Positions 24,271-32,668 of a stretch of 64,000 bases of DNA are shown here, piece by piece; position 1 is the first letter of the stretch, and each line of letters starts with the position of its first letter. A program made the translations under genes and the position numbers. The notes under the pieces are model-generated. The model saw only the letters and a list, made by a program, of their open reading frames with translations. It had not been told where the DNA came from and ran no database searches. This DNA comes from Candidatus Peribacteria bacterium (GTDB taxonomy: Bacteria > Patescibacteriota > Gracilibacteria > Peribacterales > Peribacteraceae): positions 849,637 through 913,636 of the forward strand of contig JAHFJN010000001.1 of NCBI GenBank assembly GCA_023245865.1, in the 5' to 3' direction.

Positions 24271-25635
24271 ATGTCACGTCTTCTCCTCCACGGCGGCACA
24301 ATCGTGAGCGCGGATAGCGAGACGCATGCGGACATCGCAATCGAGGATGGTGTCATCAAAGACATCGGTACCTATATTGAAGACTACGATGAAGAAGTGG
24401 ATATCACCGGGAAATTGCTCCTCCCCGGCCTCATTGATTGCCACGTGCATTTTCGTGAGCCGGGACTCGAGCACAAGGGCACCATGCAAACGGAAAGTGC
24501 CGCCGCACTCATGGGTGGCGTCACGACCGTGTGTGAGATGCCAAACACCATTCCTCCAACCTGCACGATCAGCGCGCTTGCGGACAAAGTCCGCCGCGCG
24601 GAAGCGCTATTAGAAAACCCGAACCCTAACCCGAACCCAATCGATATTCGTTTCTTCTTCGGCATCACGCAGGACCTCCACCTCGCAGCCCTTCTTGAAC
24701 TTTTGAATGGTACCTCGCAGGAACTCACGCATCTGCGCGCGCGGTGTTGCGGTGTGAAGCTCTACCTCGACCACTCAACCGGCGATCAAAAAGTCCGCGA
24801 TGACGTTCTCGAAGATGTTTTTCGCGTGTGCGGACAACATCATTTTCCGGTCGTTGTGCACGCGGAGGATGAATCAACGAATCGCGTAGCCGCCGCGCAA
24901 AACACACGGACGAACGTGGCGGTGCACTCACTCCTACGTCCTGCGGAAAGCGAAGCGATTGCCATTGAACGTGCGATCACACTCGCACAAAAACACAGTA
25001 CACCTCTCCACATCGCCCACCTCTCAACCGAGCAAGGCGTTGAGCTCGTGCGCAACGCAAAGAAGTGTCGACCCTTCGACTGTGCTCAGGGTGACACGTT
25101 TTCCATTACCTGCGAAGTCGCCCCCCATCACCTCATCTTCACGACCGACGACTATGAACGCCTCGGCACACTCATCAAAGTGAACCCCCCCATCCGCTCC
25201 GCGAAGCACCGCTTCGCGCTCTGGCAAGGCATCCTCGACGGCACGGTCGACTGTATCGCGACCGATCACGCTCCCCACACGCTCGATGAAAAAAATAATC
25301 CGGAGCCACTGCGCTCGCCGAGTGGTATCCCCGGTGTCGCAACGATGCTCCCGCTCCTGCTCACGATCGCTGCGGGTCAGTGGCCAAATCCTGCTGAACC
25401 CAACGCTACGTGTCCGCCATTTTCCGTCCGCGATATTGTCCGCTTATGCTTCGCCAATCCCAACCGTATTTTCCATCTTGGGAAGCACGATATCGAAAAG
25501 GGTGTATCGACGCCGATCGTCGTCGTGGATCCCGCGAAAGAATCTGCGATCCATGCTTCAGATATTCCTAGTCTCTGTGGCTGGACGCCGTATGAGGGGT
25601 GGAGGGTGAAGGGTGCGGTGCAAAAAATCATATAA
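24271..25635 (+). CDS. pyrC: Dihydroorotase
   Basis: Zinc amidohydrolase that cyclises carbamoyl-aspartate. 454 residues. Metal site motifs: DCHVHFREPG, the carboxylated-Lys segment GVKLYLDHSTG, HAEDES, and IATDHAPHTLDEKN. Two repeats sit in frame: NPNPNPNP from a CCCGAACCCTAA tract (24616-24638) and CRPFDCAQGDT from a palindrome (25065-25097), both in surface-loop positions judging by the family. TATAAT at 24258-24263 lies seven bases before the ATG. Confidence 0.95.
   Translation: MSRLLLHGGTIVSADSETHADIAIEDGVIKDIGTYIEDYDEEVDITGKLLLPGLIDCHVHFREPGLEHKGTMQTESAAALMGGVTTVCEMPNTIPPTCTISALADKVRRAEALLENPNPNPNPIDIRFFFGITQDLHLAALLELLNGTSQELTHLRARCCGVKLYLDHSTGDQKVRDDVLEDVFRVCGQHHFPVVVHAEDESTNRVAAAQNTRTNVAVHSLLRPAESEAIAIERAITLAQKHSTPLHIAHLSTEQGVELVRNAKKCRPFDCAQGDTFSITCEVAPHHLIFTTDDYERLGTLIKVNPPIRSAKHRFALWQGILDGTVDCIATDHAPHTLDEKNNPEPLRSPSGIPGVATMLPLLLTIAAGQWPNPAEPNATCPPFSVRDIVRLCFANPNRIFHLGKHDIEKGVSTPIVVVDPAKESAIHASDIPSLCGWTPYEGWRVKGAVQKII
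24616..24638 (+). repeat. Telomere-like CCCGAACCCTAA tract inside pyrC
   Basis: Tandem AACCCGAACCCTAACCC units, translated as alternating Asn-Pro. A related CCCTAGCCC tract is found at 35753-35780 before recR. Confidence 0.6.
25065..25097 (+). repeat. 33-base palindromic repeat inside pyrC
   Basis: Arms GTGTCGACCCTTCGAC and GCTCAGGGTGACAC. Its 33-base length keeps the frame and adds about 11 residues. Confidence 0.75.
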
Positions 25636-25658
25636 AAAAAGCCCGGGTTTCCCCGGGT
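25634..25658 (-). terminator. Intrinsic terminator of the small protein gene
   Basis: On the minus strand ACCCGGGGAAACCCGGGC followed by TTTTTTT. The T-run faces the minus strand, so it serves the gene at 25681-25779. Confidence 0.8.
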
Positions 25659-25680
25659 GAGTTCACTCACAACAATTGTG

Positions 25681-25779
25681 TCATGGGTTTCGACGTGGTC
25701 GTCGCAGGAGCATTCCCGAAACGGATACGACAATCAACAGGATGGCGCACGTGAACTGAATTGGGCTGAGATCAAACAT
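25681..25779 (-). CDS. 32-residue single-pass membrane protein
   Basis: Short frame starting MFDLSPIQFTCAILLIVVSV, ending in a basic tail (LLRRPRRNP). One membrane helix with positive-inside tail. AAGGGG precedes the ATG by six to eight bases. It has its own TTGACA-type promoter (25884) and its own terminator. That complete set of signals argues for a real small-protein gene, although an sRNA is an alternative. No family recognised. Confidence 0.6.
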   Translation of the reverse strand: MFDLSPIQFTCAILLIVVSVSGMLLRRPRRNP

Positions 25780-25854
25780 GGGAAACCCCTTTGAGATGTG
25801 AGTGAACAGTCCACTGTCGGCTCTTGGCACAGAGCCAAGAATACAGTGTAATGG

Positions 25855-25915
25855 TATTATTGCCATTAAAATGAATTATGTCAACTATTGACATATAAAA
25901 TAGAGATGTTATAGT
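25855..25915. promoter_or_regulatory. Divergent promoters sharing a TGTCAA-CTA-TTGACA palindrome
   Basis: Plus strand: TTGACA 25888-25893, 16-base spacer, TATAGT 25910-25915 for the gene at 25938. Minus strand: TTGACA 25884-25879, then AATAAT or TAATAC 17-19 bases on, for the small protein at 25779. The two -35 boxes are three bases apart, so the polymerases would compete. Confidence 0.7.
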
Positions 25916-25937
25916 ATTCTCCTTTCCACTTTCACTC

Positions 25938-26540
25938 ATGATCGAACGCAATGCCGATGCCAACGAAGCAACTCAAGTAAGTGACTTCCAGCCGGATGCC
26001 GGTGCGCGTCTGGGAAGCAAGGTACGTGGGTTTATCGATGGGTTATTGGGCGGAAATTCCAAGACGAGAGAAAAGCACGATCATCGGTATGCTTATATAG
26101 TTACTGGCAAGAGGACGCGAGCGGAGTACAAAAAAACGTCTGTTAACACAGATGGTAACCTCTTTCTGGATCCCGAAAAAGGAGATCGCTGCGTTGCGGC
26201 CGTCAACAGAGCAGAGGATGCGTTCTTGGATGACAAACTCGAACAAGCACTCGAAGATCAAGAACAAAATGAAGGATTGGAAAGATTGAGGGAGATCGAG
26301 GATCTCACGGTGAAGGTGGAAAAGCTTCTGAGCAAGAAATGGACCATACGAATTTCAAAGGAAGATCTCCGAGCGCTGATGCACGGTCAGGTGGAGCTTG
26401 CGAAGAAAGATAAAGACGGCAAACCGACAATCAACGCCGACGCACTCAGCAGTATCAAGAGGGCCGTCGACGCTCAAATTCCCGGGAGTTCGAAGGAGAA
26501 TCCAACCACGTGGCGCATCCGACGATTCCTAGGACGCTGA
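25938..26540 (+). CDS. Unrecognised soluble protein
   Basis: 200 residues, charged, mostly helical after residue 85. No signal peptide, membrane segment or known motif. The N-terminal 45 residues look disordered. The C-terminal 12 bases overlap the convergent HAD gene. It is driven by a good TTGACA/TATAGT promoter, giving a leader of about 15 bases with no ribosome binding site. Function unknown. Confidence 0.55.
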   Translation: MIERNADANEATQVSDFQPDAGARLGSKVRGFIDGLLGGNSKTREKHDHRYAYIVTGKRTRAEYKKTSVNTDGNLFLDPEKGDRCVAAVNRAEDAFLDDKLEQALEDQEQNEGLERLREIEDLTVKVEKLLSKKWTIRISKEDLRALMHGQVELAKKDKDGKPTINADALSSIKRAVDAQIPGSSKENPTTWRIRRFLGR

Positions 26541-27179
26541 AGACATTTCCAAAATCTCCTCCAATCTCTCAATTCTCCGAACCGGTTGCGCGGTTGGGTC
26601 ATTCAGCAACGGCTCATTGCCGATTTGCCACGGTTCCCACCCTGCCGCATGTGCGGCCATGTGATCGAACGGTTTGTCGCCGATGTATGTCCAGCGCACC
26701 GGTTCGCCGTTGGCGCAGTTGCGTGCGGCGAGATGCAGCCCATCAGGCTTTGGCTTATAGTCACTCTCTGCGAGATCGGGAGTGATGATGCAGTCGCAAT
26801 AATCGAAGAGCTGCAGTTTGTTATGGATGACAGTAACTAATTCCCGTGTGGAATTTGTAATGATCGGGATCTTTTGCTTTCCCTTCGCTCGCAATTGTTC
26901 GAGGACATCAATAGCACCGTCGATCCACTGCGCATCACATTTCAAAAGAAGAAGGTGCATCTCGTTGCGCATTGCTTGGATGTCCTTGATCACCACGTCA
27001 GAGACACCACGCTGGATAAGATATTCGTGGAGGTGCCCGCCGCGACTGTTGAACCCATTGAATTGCTCCGGCGTGAGTGTGATTCCATACTGTCTGCATG
27101 ATTCGATGGATGCATCTTGAAAGCATCCATTTGTTTTCACGAGCGTGCCATCGAGATCGAAGCCGAAGTAGCGATGCAT
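26529..27179 (-). CDS. HAD-superfamily phosphatase
   Basis: 216 residues. Motif I FDLDGTLVKTNG with nucleophile and acid Asp; motif II IITNSTRELV; motif III Lys in SDYKPKPDGL; motif IV YIGDKPFDHMAA. The helical cap follows motif I. It resembles phosphoglycolate phosphatase-like and 5'-nucleotidase-like enzymes; the substrate is open. ATG at 27179 is favoured over 27182 because TATAAT then lies seven bases upstream. Confidence 0.85.
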   Translation of the reverse strand: MHRYFGFDLDGTLVKTNGCFQDASIESCRQYGITLTPEQFNGFNSRGGHLHEYLIQRGVSDVVIKDIQAMRNEMHLLLLKCDAQWIDGAIDVLEQLRAKGKQKIPIITNSTRELVTVIHNKLQLFDYCDCIITPDLAESDYKPKPDGLHLAARNCANGEPVRWTYIGDKPFDHMAAHAAGWEPWQIGNEPLLNDPTAQPVRRIERLEEILEMSSAS

Positions 27180-27200
27180 CATGATGATTATACCGTGTGT

Positions 27201-27229
27201 AAAAGGCCCGGCGAGAATGCTCGCCGGGC
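27201..27229 (-). terminator. Terminator of the 27268-27669 gene
   Basis: Minus strand GCCCGGCGAG-CATT-CTCGCCGGGC (27229-27206) followed by CTTTT. It sits between that gene's stop and the HAD promoter. Confidence 0.7.
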
Positions 27230-27267
27230 ATGCATTGGTCGTTTCTCACGCAAGTAGGGCGGGGTTC

Positions 27268-27669
27268 TTAATGCCGCCGCCGTTGTCCGCGGTGAGACAT
27301 TCGTACTATCGCTCTGAGTACGCTGTAGATGATGAAGGCACTGATGAGCAGTAGCACCATATTCTTGTCATCAGTACGAGTCCCCATCTTCTCAAATTCG
27401 ACGAATTCATACGTTCGAAGCCAGTAGATTTCCCCCTTGTATGGGACCGCAAAGATGTCCTCCGTGACTTTCTTTTCCTCACCTGCCTGGATGATGGTGC
27501 GGCTGAATGCCAGCCGGTGGCCGTATGTAAGGCTCTTTGCTTCCACCATAACTTGGTGCCCGCCTTCTTCGACCACGAGCCACGGCATGCGACCCTTCAA
27601 AAAATCTTGCTGAGCGTCGGTGTAAGACCGACCGGGCAGAACGAGGTACACACAGAGAATCCATCGCAT
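27268..27669 (-). CDS. Membrane protein of unknown function
   Basis: 133 residues. N-terminal hydrophobic signal or anchor (MRWILCVYLVLPG), a beta-rich middle, and a membrane helix near the C-terminus (MVLLLISAFIIYSVLRAIV) with a basic tail. The middle part probably lies outside. AAAGGAGG six bases before the ATG fixes the start. It has its own terminator. No family recognised. Confidence 0.6.
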   Translation of the reverse strand: MRWILCVYLVLPGRSYTDAQQDFLKGRMPWLVVEEGGHQVMVEAKSLTYGHRLAFSRTIIQAGEEKKVTEDIFAVPYKGEIYWLRTYEFVEFEKMGTRTDDKNMVLLLISAFIIYSVLRAIVRMSHRGQRRRH

Positions 27670-27725
27670 GACTTTCCTCCTTTGCTTGTACAAGGATCAG
27701 TGACCAACACACGGTACTAAAACAC

Positions 27726-27750
27726 AAAAAAGGATGGAGCACAATGCTCC
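27726..27750 (-). terminator. Terminator of RNase J
   Basis: Minus strand GGAGCATTGTGCTCC then ATCCTTTTTT, about 33 bases past the RNase J stop. Confidence 0.8.
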
Positions 27751-27782
27751 TCTCCTTCTTACTGATCATCAGAGTGTGGGTT

Positions 27783-29582
27783 TCACACCTCCACAAACAG
27801 CGGTATCACCATGGGTTCGCGATCGAGCTTGCGATCGAAATAGCGATACAGTGCACCCGTGACAGCGCGCTTGAATTCCTTGCGGTCGGTGACGCCACGC
27901 GCGAGTTCTTCCTCGTAGGTTTTGCGACTGATTTGCAAAATGTCGCCGCTGATTTCCGTTTGCTCCGAGCCGTAGATGAGCCCGCGCGAAATCACGTCGG
28001 GATCACTGACGAGCCGCTTGCTCTCGGCGTAGACCTTGAAGAGCACGACGAGTGCGCCTGCGTTACTCATGATCTTTCGATCGGTGAGCACTCTTTGACC
28101 TTCGCCGGCGCTTCCGCGTCCGTCGATGATCACGTCGCGAAACGGAATCTTCTGCTTGCTCCTGCGAGCGGCACCATTGCCCTCGAACTCGAGGATTTCT
28201 CCGTTTGTCAGGAGGTGCACCTGATTTTCCGGATAGCCGATCCGCGTGGCCAGTTCCGCGTGCGCGGCCCGCATGTGCGGTTCGCCGTGTTCGGGGATGA
28301 TGTGCCGCGCCCGAACAAGTCGGTGCATCAGCAGGATGTCGTTTTGGTATCCGTGACCGGTCGTGTGGAGCGCCAATTCTTGGTTTGTTTTCACGACCGC
28401 CCCCTTCAAGTTCAGATTATTGATCACCTTCGCGACCGCACGCTCGTTGCCGAGGATCGGGTTTGAGCTCAAAATCACGGTGTCCCCTTTTTTCACAGCG
28501 ATGTGGCGGTGTGTCCCGAGGCCCATCCGGGCTAACCCCGCCATCTCCTCCCCTTGGCTGCCGGTCGTAATGATGACCACTTCGTTGTCGGGGAGTTTCT
28601 CCATGCCGGGGCCTGCTTTACGGATCAGCCCGCGCGGAGCTTTGATGTAGCCGAGGTTCTGTGCGATCTCGACGTTGGTTTCCATGCTGCGGCCGGAGAG
28701 GTAGACCTTGCGATTGAAATCTTTCGCATGGTCGATGACCTGCTGAATGCGATTCAAGAGCGAACTGAAAGTGGAAATGATCACCCGCCCCTCGGCGTCC
28801 TGAATCAGGCTGCGGATCGTGTCGCCGATCTCGCGTTCGCTTTTACTATTCCCCGGCTTCGTCGCGTTCGTACTGTCCGCTATGATGGCAAGCACGCCTT
28901 TCTGGCCGAGTTCCGAGAGCCTCTGGAAATCCGCGGGCGGTTCATTCATGGGGGTCAGGTCGAACTTGAAGTCTCCCGTATGCAGGATCGTCCCGTACGG
29001 TGTGTGCACTGCGACCGCGGCAGAGTCAGGGATGCTGTGCGTAACGCGCAGGAACTCAACCGAAACTTTGCCCAGCTGGATCTTTTGGCCAAAGGCGACG
29101 ACATTGAGGCGCGCCTTACCCGTGAGTCGTTCCTCCTCCAGGCGCTTTTTGACAAACGCCATCGTGAGCTTGGTCCCGTAGCACGGAGGAAAGTGCAGTT
29201 GCGGGAGCAGGTGCTGCACCGCGCCGATGTGGTCGAGGTGGCCGTGGGTGAAGAGGATCGCTTTAATCCTGTTCTCGCGACCGCGTAAGGAAGAGAGATC
29301 GGGGATCAAATAATCGATCCCGAGCATGTCTTCGTCGGGAAACTGCAGCCCGAGGTCGATGATGTAGAGGTCGCCGTCGACTTCGATCACAAAGCAGTTG
29401 CGCCCGACTTGCTCGAAGCCGCCGAGCGGATAGAGCTTGAGGCCGCTACGCTTGGTGCCTTGCTGAGCGTTCTGTCTGAACTGAACCTGTCGTTGGTTCT
29501 GGGGAGGGGCTGGTTTTTGCGATGGTGCTTGCACCGGTTTTCCAACGATCTGTCGTGTGACCCATTCTTTAACATTATTCAT
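27783..29582 (-). CDS. rnj: Ribonuclease J
   Basis: Metallo-beta-lactamase/beta-CASP RNase with 5'-3' exonuclease and endonuclease activity in RNA decay and maturation. 599 residues. A Gln/Pro-rich N-terminal extension of about 50 residues comes first, then KLYPLGGFEQVGRNCFVIE, the metal motif THGHLDHIGA, HTGDFKFD, the beta-CASP STNATKPGNSKSE and HTTGHGYQND, and the C-terminal domain. ATG at 29582 replaces a longer in-frame start because it gives a compact N-terminus; no -10 box is obvious. A hairpin terminator follows. Confidence 0.95.
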   Translation of the reverse strand: MNNVKEWVTRQIVGKPVQAPSQKPAPPQNQRQVQFRQNAQQGTKRSGLKLYPLGGFEQVGRNCFVIEVDGDLYIIDLGLQFPDEDMLGIDYLIPDLSSLRGRENRIKAILFTHGHLDHIGAVQHLLPQLHFPPCYGTKLTMAFVKKRLEEERLTGKARLNVVAFGQKIQLGKVSVEFLRVTHSIPDSAAVAVHTPYGTILHTGDFKFDLTPMNEPPADFQRLSELGQKGVLAIIADSTNATKPGNSKSEREIGDTIRSLIQDAEGRVIISTFSSLLNRIQQVIDHAKDFNRKVYLSGRSMETNVEIAQNLGYIKAPRGLIRKAGPGMEKLPDNEVVIITTGSQGEEMAGLARMGLGTHRHIAVKKGDTVILSSNPILGNERAVAKVINNLNLKGAVVKTNQELALHTTGHGYQNDILLMHRLVRARHIIPEHGEPHMRAAHAELATRIGYPENQVHLLTNGEILEFEGNGAARRSKQKIPFRDVIIDGRGSAGEGQRVLTDRKIMSNAGALVVLFKVYAESKRLVSDPDVISRGLIYGSEQTEISGDILQISRKTYEEELARGVTDRKEFKRAVTGALYRYFDRKLDREPMVIPLFVEV

Positions 29583-29779
29583 ATTCGTTCTCTGTTTGGT
29601 AGGTAAATGAAATGATACTGCTACTCTACGCTTGCGGGGTGAGCAATGCAAGCATTTCATGTCGTATAGTCGACTTTTTGGCTTACATTCAATGAATTTT
29701 TAGATTGATAATTTTGTGCCTCGATACTATTTCGCGTTGCGAAATCACTCGGCATGACACAGAAAATTGTGGAGGTGCG

Positions 29780-29944
29780 CCGTCCAGTGCGCGGGGGTGA
29801 AGGGGAAGCCCTGTGCGAAGCCACATGACGAAGCAGACGTCGAAGCCTTGGAGACGTCTGCGAGGAATGACAGGGCGGGCGGAGCAGAGCTCACTGGACG
29901 GTGACTTTCTTTGGTTCTTTCTTGTGTGGCTGACAAGAAAGAAC
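29780..29944 (+). repeat. 165-base structured repeat, copy 2
   Basis: Outer stem CCGTCCAGTG (29780-29789) with CACTGGACGG (29892-29901), inner hairpin CAGACGTC/GACGTCTG around the same GAAGCCTTGGA loop (29834-29860), and terminal hairpin GTTCTTTCTTGT/ACAAGAAAGAAC (29914-29944). Both the outer and inner stems differ in sequence from copies 1 and 3 yet still pair. It lies in a 442-base gap (29583-30024); I see nothing else there except a weak -10 box at 30009. Confidence 0.85.
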
Positions 29945-30024
29945 GTACGTGATCGATCACGGCATCGCCCTGCTTGCATGTTAGGTAGACAAGAAAGGAC
30001 AGTACCCCTACCCTATCACCCTGT

Positions 30025-32025
30025 ATGGACGTCACGGTCCGGACAGGCCAAACAAAACCGATGCGAGATGTCACTCTCGTGTCGCTCTCCCTGGAGTCCG
30101 CGCACGGCGAACAGGTCTGTTTGCTGATGGAGATCAGCGCAAAAGAGGAAGGTGCAAAAACGGTCGAACAAGAGTGCACCGCCATCGTTCGTCATGCGCT
30201 CCTCGAGTCCGACGGGCCCGCGGCCGAGCGCCTCGACAGTACCTTGAAGGAAATGAACGGGCTGCTCAAAGGAATGCTCGTCTCGAATGTCGTGAGCGAC
30301 GTCCACATGCTGATCGGGATTGTGGATAGTGAGGACACCCTCCATGTATCGCACGCGGGCCGAGCCGAGGCGTACCTGATTCGCAGGGGAGTTGCCAGCC
30401 AGATCACAGAGTACAGCAGCGGCAAGCCCGCACCCGCGTTCATTCACATTGCGAGTGGGAAACTGGAACGTCGCGACCTTCTTGTTCTCTCGTCGCAGCG
30501 GTTGCTGCGCACCTTGACCCCCGCGCAGCTGAGCAAACTCACGCAAAAGAGCGGGCATGGCTTGATCGACGCTCTCGTGAGCGCACTCGAGGCTGACGGC
30601 GAGCATGCGGCGCTGGCAACCATGCACATGCCCGGAGCAGACGTGATGGAGGACTCGCAAGAGGAGCAGTCCCGCAGCACCGTGCAAGATCGCATCGCGC
30701 GTCGCAGGCGTACGCAGCAATCTTCCGTTGTTTCCCGTGTCGTTTCTTGGCTCCCTTCCGCCTCAGCCGTGACGCAGTGGTTGCCCTCGCGCGAACGCGT
30801 GGCAGGTATCGCCAGTCGCGGCGCGTCGAAAGCGTCTTCGCTTCCCATGGTCGACGCCATGCGCGAAAAGTTCGGCACCTTCCTGGAGGACTTGAATCAC
30901 CCCAAGCGGCGCAAGCGGGCACACCTGCTCCTGCTCGCAAGCAGTCTCGCGCTGCTCATTGTCATCTGGGCGCTCGTGCATGTCTTTACGAGCAGTCAGC
31001 GGAGTAAAACACGTGCGGATCTCGAGGCACTCATGCAGCAGATCAATGTGGAAATTCAAACTGCCGACAACAAGCGCATCATCGGAGATGTCGACAGCGC
31101 CAATAAGATCCTGCAGCGGGCGGAGGATCGTGCCAAGCAGGTGATGGACAACGAGTCGGGGCTCTTTCGCACGGAAGCCAATGACCTCCTCGGGCGCATT
31201 CGTGGAAAAAAGGAGGAGATCAACAGCATCATCCGCCTCTCCCCGCGCACGGTCGCAAATTTGACCGTGAAAAATCCGACCATCGCTGCTCAAGGGATGG
31301 TGGGTCTCGGCGATGGCGAATTCCTCGTGTACGACCCGTCCGATCTCTACCGCGTGCTCTTAAATTCCGTTGAGGAACCGCATCGTATTTCCGAGGACGT
31401 GCACATTCTTGACGCGTCTCACTTCCCCCGTTTCCAAGCAGATCTGTTCCTGATGACGGGCAACACCGTGATCGAATGGGCCGCCGGTCAGGCGATCTCC
31501 ATGAAGACGGATGATCCGAAGGGCTGGGTCAATGGCAGAGCCGTGAGCGCGTACCTGCGTTTCCTCTACATGCTCTCGCCCGAGAACAATCAGATCTATA
31601 AATACGAGCGTCTCAATAACCGCTACAGCGCACCGGTCGGCTACAACGTGAACGGCAACCTGAAGGGCGCCATCGACATGGCGATCGACGGCAGCGTCTA
31701 TGTGCTCAAGGAGGGAGGGGCCATCGTCAAACTGTTCCGCGGCGAAACGCAGTCCTTCAATGTGCGAAAAGCTCCTGAGAATGTGCTCAAGGATACGACG
31801 AAAATCATCAAAGTCGCCGATCGCAACTTCTATTTATTGGATCCCACGCATGCCCGTATCATCGTACTCAGTGACGGCGGTGTCAGCGGTGAATCCAGCT
31901 ACCTCAAGCAGTACGTCCTCGAGGGAACGGGGGAACTGAAAGATTTGTACGTGGATCCCGATGAGGCGCATTTGTACCTCCTCGACGAGAAGCATGTGTA
32001 TGTGGTGGATCTGAATACCAAATGA
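30025..32025 (+). CDS. Membrane protein with degenerate PP2C-like domain and C-terminal beta repeats
   Basis: 666 residues. Residues 1-200 look like a PP2C/SpoIIE fold (DTLHVSHAGRAEAYLIRRG, a region where active enzymes have GDSR), but the catalytic Asp is replaced. A linker, then one membrane helix at about 299-320 (AHLLLLASSLALLIVIWALVHV), a short coiled region, and from about 405 a beta-rich region with propeller-like repeats to the end (YLLDPTHARIIVLSDGG, LYLLDEKHVYVVD). The topology suggests a cytoplasmic sensor-like domain joined to an outside domain. The function is unknown. It overlaps the next gene by four bases. Confidence 0.6.
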   Translation: MDVTVRTGQTKPMRDVTLVSLSLESAHGEQVCLLMEISAKEEGAKTVEQECTAIVRHALLESDGPAAERLDSTLKEMNGLLKGMLVSNVVSDVHMLIGIVDSEDTLHVSHAGRAEAYLIRRGVASQITEYSSGKPAPAFIHIASGKLERRDLLVLSSQRLLRTLTPAQLSKLTQKSGHGLIDALVSALEADGEHAALATMHMPGADVMEDSQEEQSRSTVQDRIARRRRTQQSSVVSRVVSWLPSASAVTQWLPSRERVAGIASRGASKASSLPMVDAMREKFGTFLEDLNHPKRRKRAHLLLLASSLALLIVIWALVHVFTSSQRSKTRADLEALMQQINVEIQTADNKRIIGDVDSANKILQRAEDRAKQVMDNESGLFRTEANDLLGRIRGKKEEINSIIRLSPRTVANLTVKNPTIAAQGMVGLGDGEFLVYDPSDLYRVLLNSVEEPHRISEDVHILDASHFPRFQADLFLMTGNTVIEWAAGQAISMKTDDPKGWVNGRAVSAYLRFLYMLSPENNQIYKYERLNNRYSAPVGYNVNGNLKGAIDMAIDGSVYVLKEGGAIVKLFRGETQSFNVRKAPENVLKDTTKIIKVADRNFYLLDPTHARIIVLSDGGVSGESSYLKQYVLEGTGELKDLYVDPDEAHLYLLDEKHVYVVDLNTK

Positions 32026-32417
32026 TGCGAGTCCTTGTCACCGGCACTTTCGATCATCTGCACCCGGGTCACATGTTTCTCCTACAGGAAGCTATGAAAC
32101 GCGGTGTGCTTTGCGTGATCGTCGCACGCGATCAGAATGTCCTGCGGATCAAGGGACACACACCTGCGCAGAGCGAAGAGGAACGCCGTCGGGCGATCGA
32201 GGAAACATTTTCCGATGCACATGTTGTGCTTGGAGACCCGGAAGATTTTCTTAAACCCGTTTTGGACATACACCCGGATCTGATTCTCCTTGGGTACGAT
32301 CAACAGCTTCCCCCGGGCGTCACGGAAGCGGATCTCCCCTGCCCCACCGAACGCATCGGGGCATTCAAGCCGGAGAAATATAAGAGCAGTTTGCAGAACA
32401 ATGAATCCATGCTATAA
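32022..32417 (+). CDS. Cytidylyltransferase-like nucleotidyltransferase
   Basis: 131 residues of the HIGH-type nucleotidyltransferase family: VLVTGTFDHLHPGHMFLLQEA carries the nucleotide-binding motif (here HPGH), and the C-terminal part has LILLGYDQQLPPG. Relatives include FAD synthetase RibL and glycerol-3-phosphate cytidylyltransferase; the substrate cannot be fixed here. The start overlaps the previous gene (ATGATG), so translation is probably coupled. Confidence 0.8.
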   Translation: MMRVLVTGTFDHLHPGHMFLLQEAMKRGVLCVIVARDQNVLRIKGHTPAQSEEERRRAIEETFSDAHVVLGDPEDFLKPVLDIHPDLILLGYDQQLPPGVTEADLPCPTERIGAFKPEKYKSSLQNNESML

Positions 32418-32428
32418 TAGCAGGAAAC

Positions 32429-32668
32429 ATGCACATCCTTCGTCGCTTCCTTCAGCTCTCCCTTGTCCGTAGCATCTTCGGTGCTGTGGTCGGTGCCTTC
32501 GTCGCACTCGCGCTCTATCGCGGCTACCAAGCGGGCAGCACCGCGCTCGCAGCGCTTCTCCCGACAAGCACACCGATTGTCGTACATGCAGAAGGACCCA
32601 TTCATCCAGACGCACTCGAACGGGTCGGGAAGCTCGCGCGCACGATTCTTGCTAGACTGGATGCATGA
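32429..32668 (+). CDS. Small membrane protein, unknown
   Basis: 79 residues. Basic N-terminus then one membrane helix (VRSIFGAVVGAFVALALYRGY), then a Pro/Thr linker and a short helix. TATAAT lies ten bases before the ATG. Its stop overlaps the prepilin peptidase start by four bases, so it may be a partner in pilus assembly; no family recognised. Confidence 0.55.
   Translation: MHILRRFLQLSLVRSIFGAVVGAFVALALYRGYQAGSTALAALLPTSTPIVVHAEGPIHPDALERVGKLARTILARLDA

Noticed and set aside
32082-32303. 73-codon minus-strand frame
   Set aside because: Shadow of the nucleotidyltransferase gene, whose HPGH motif is clear.
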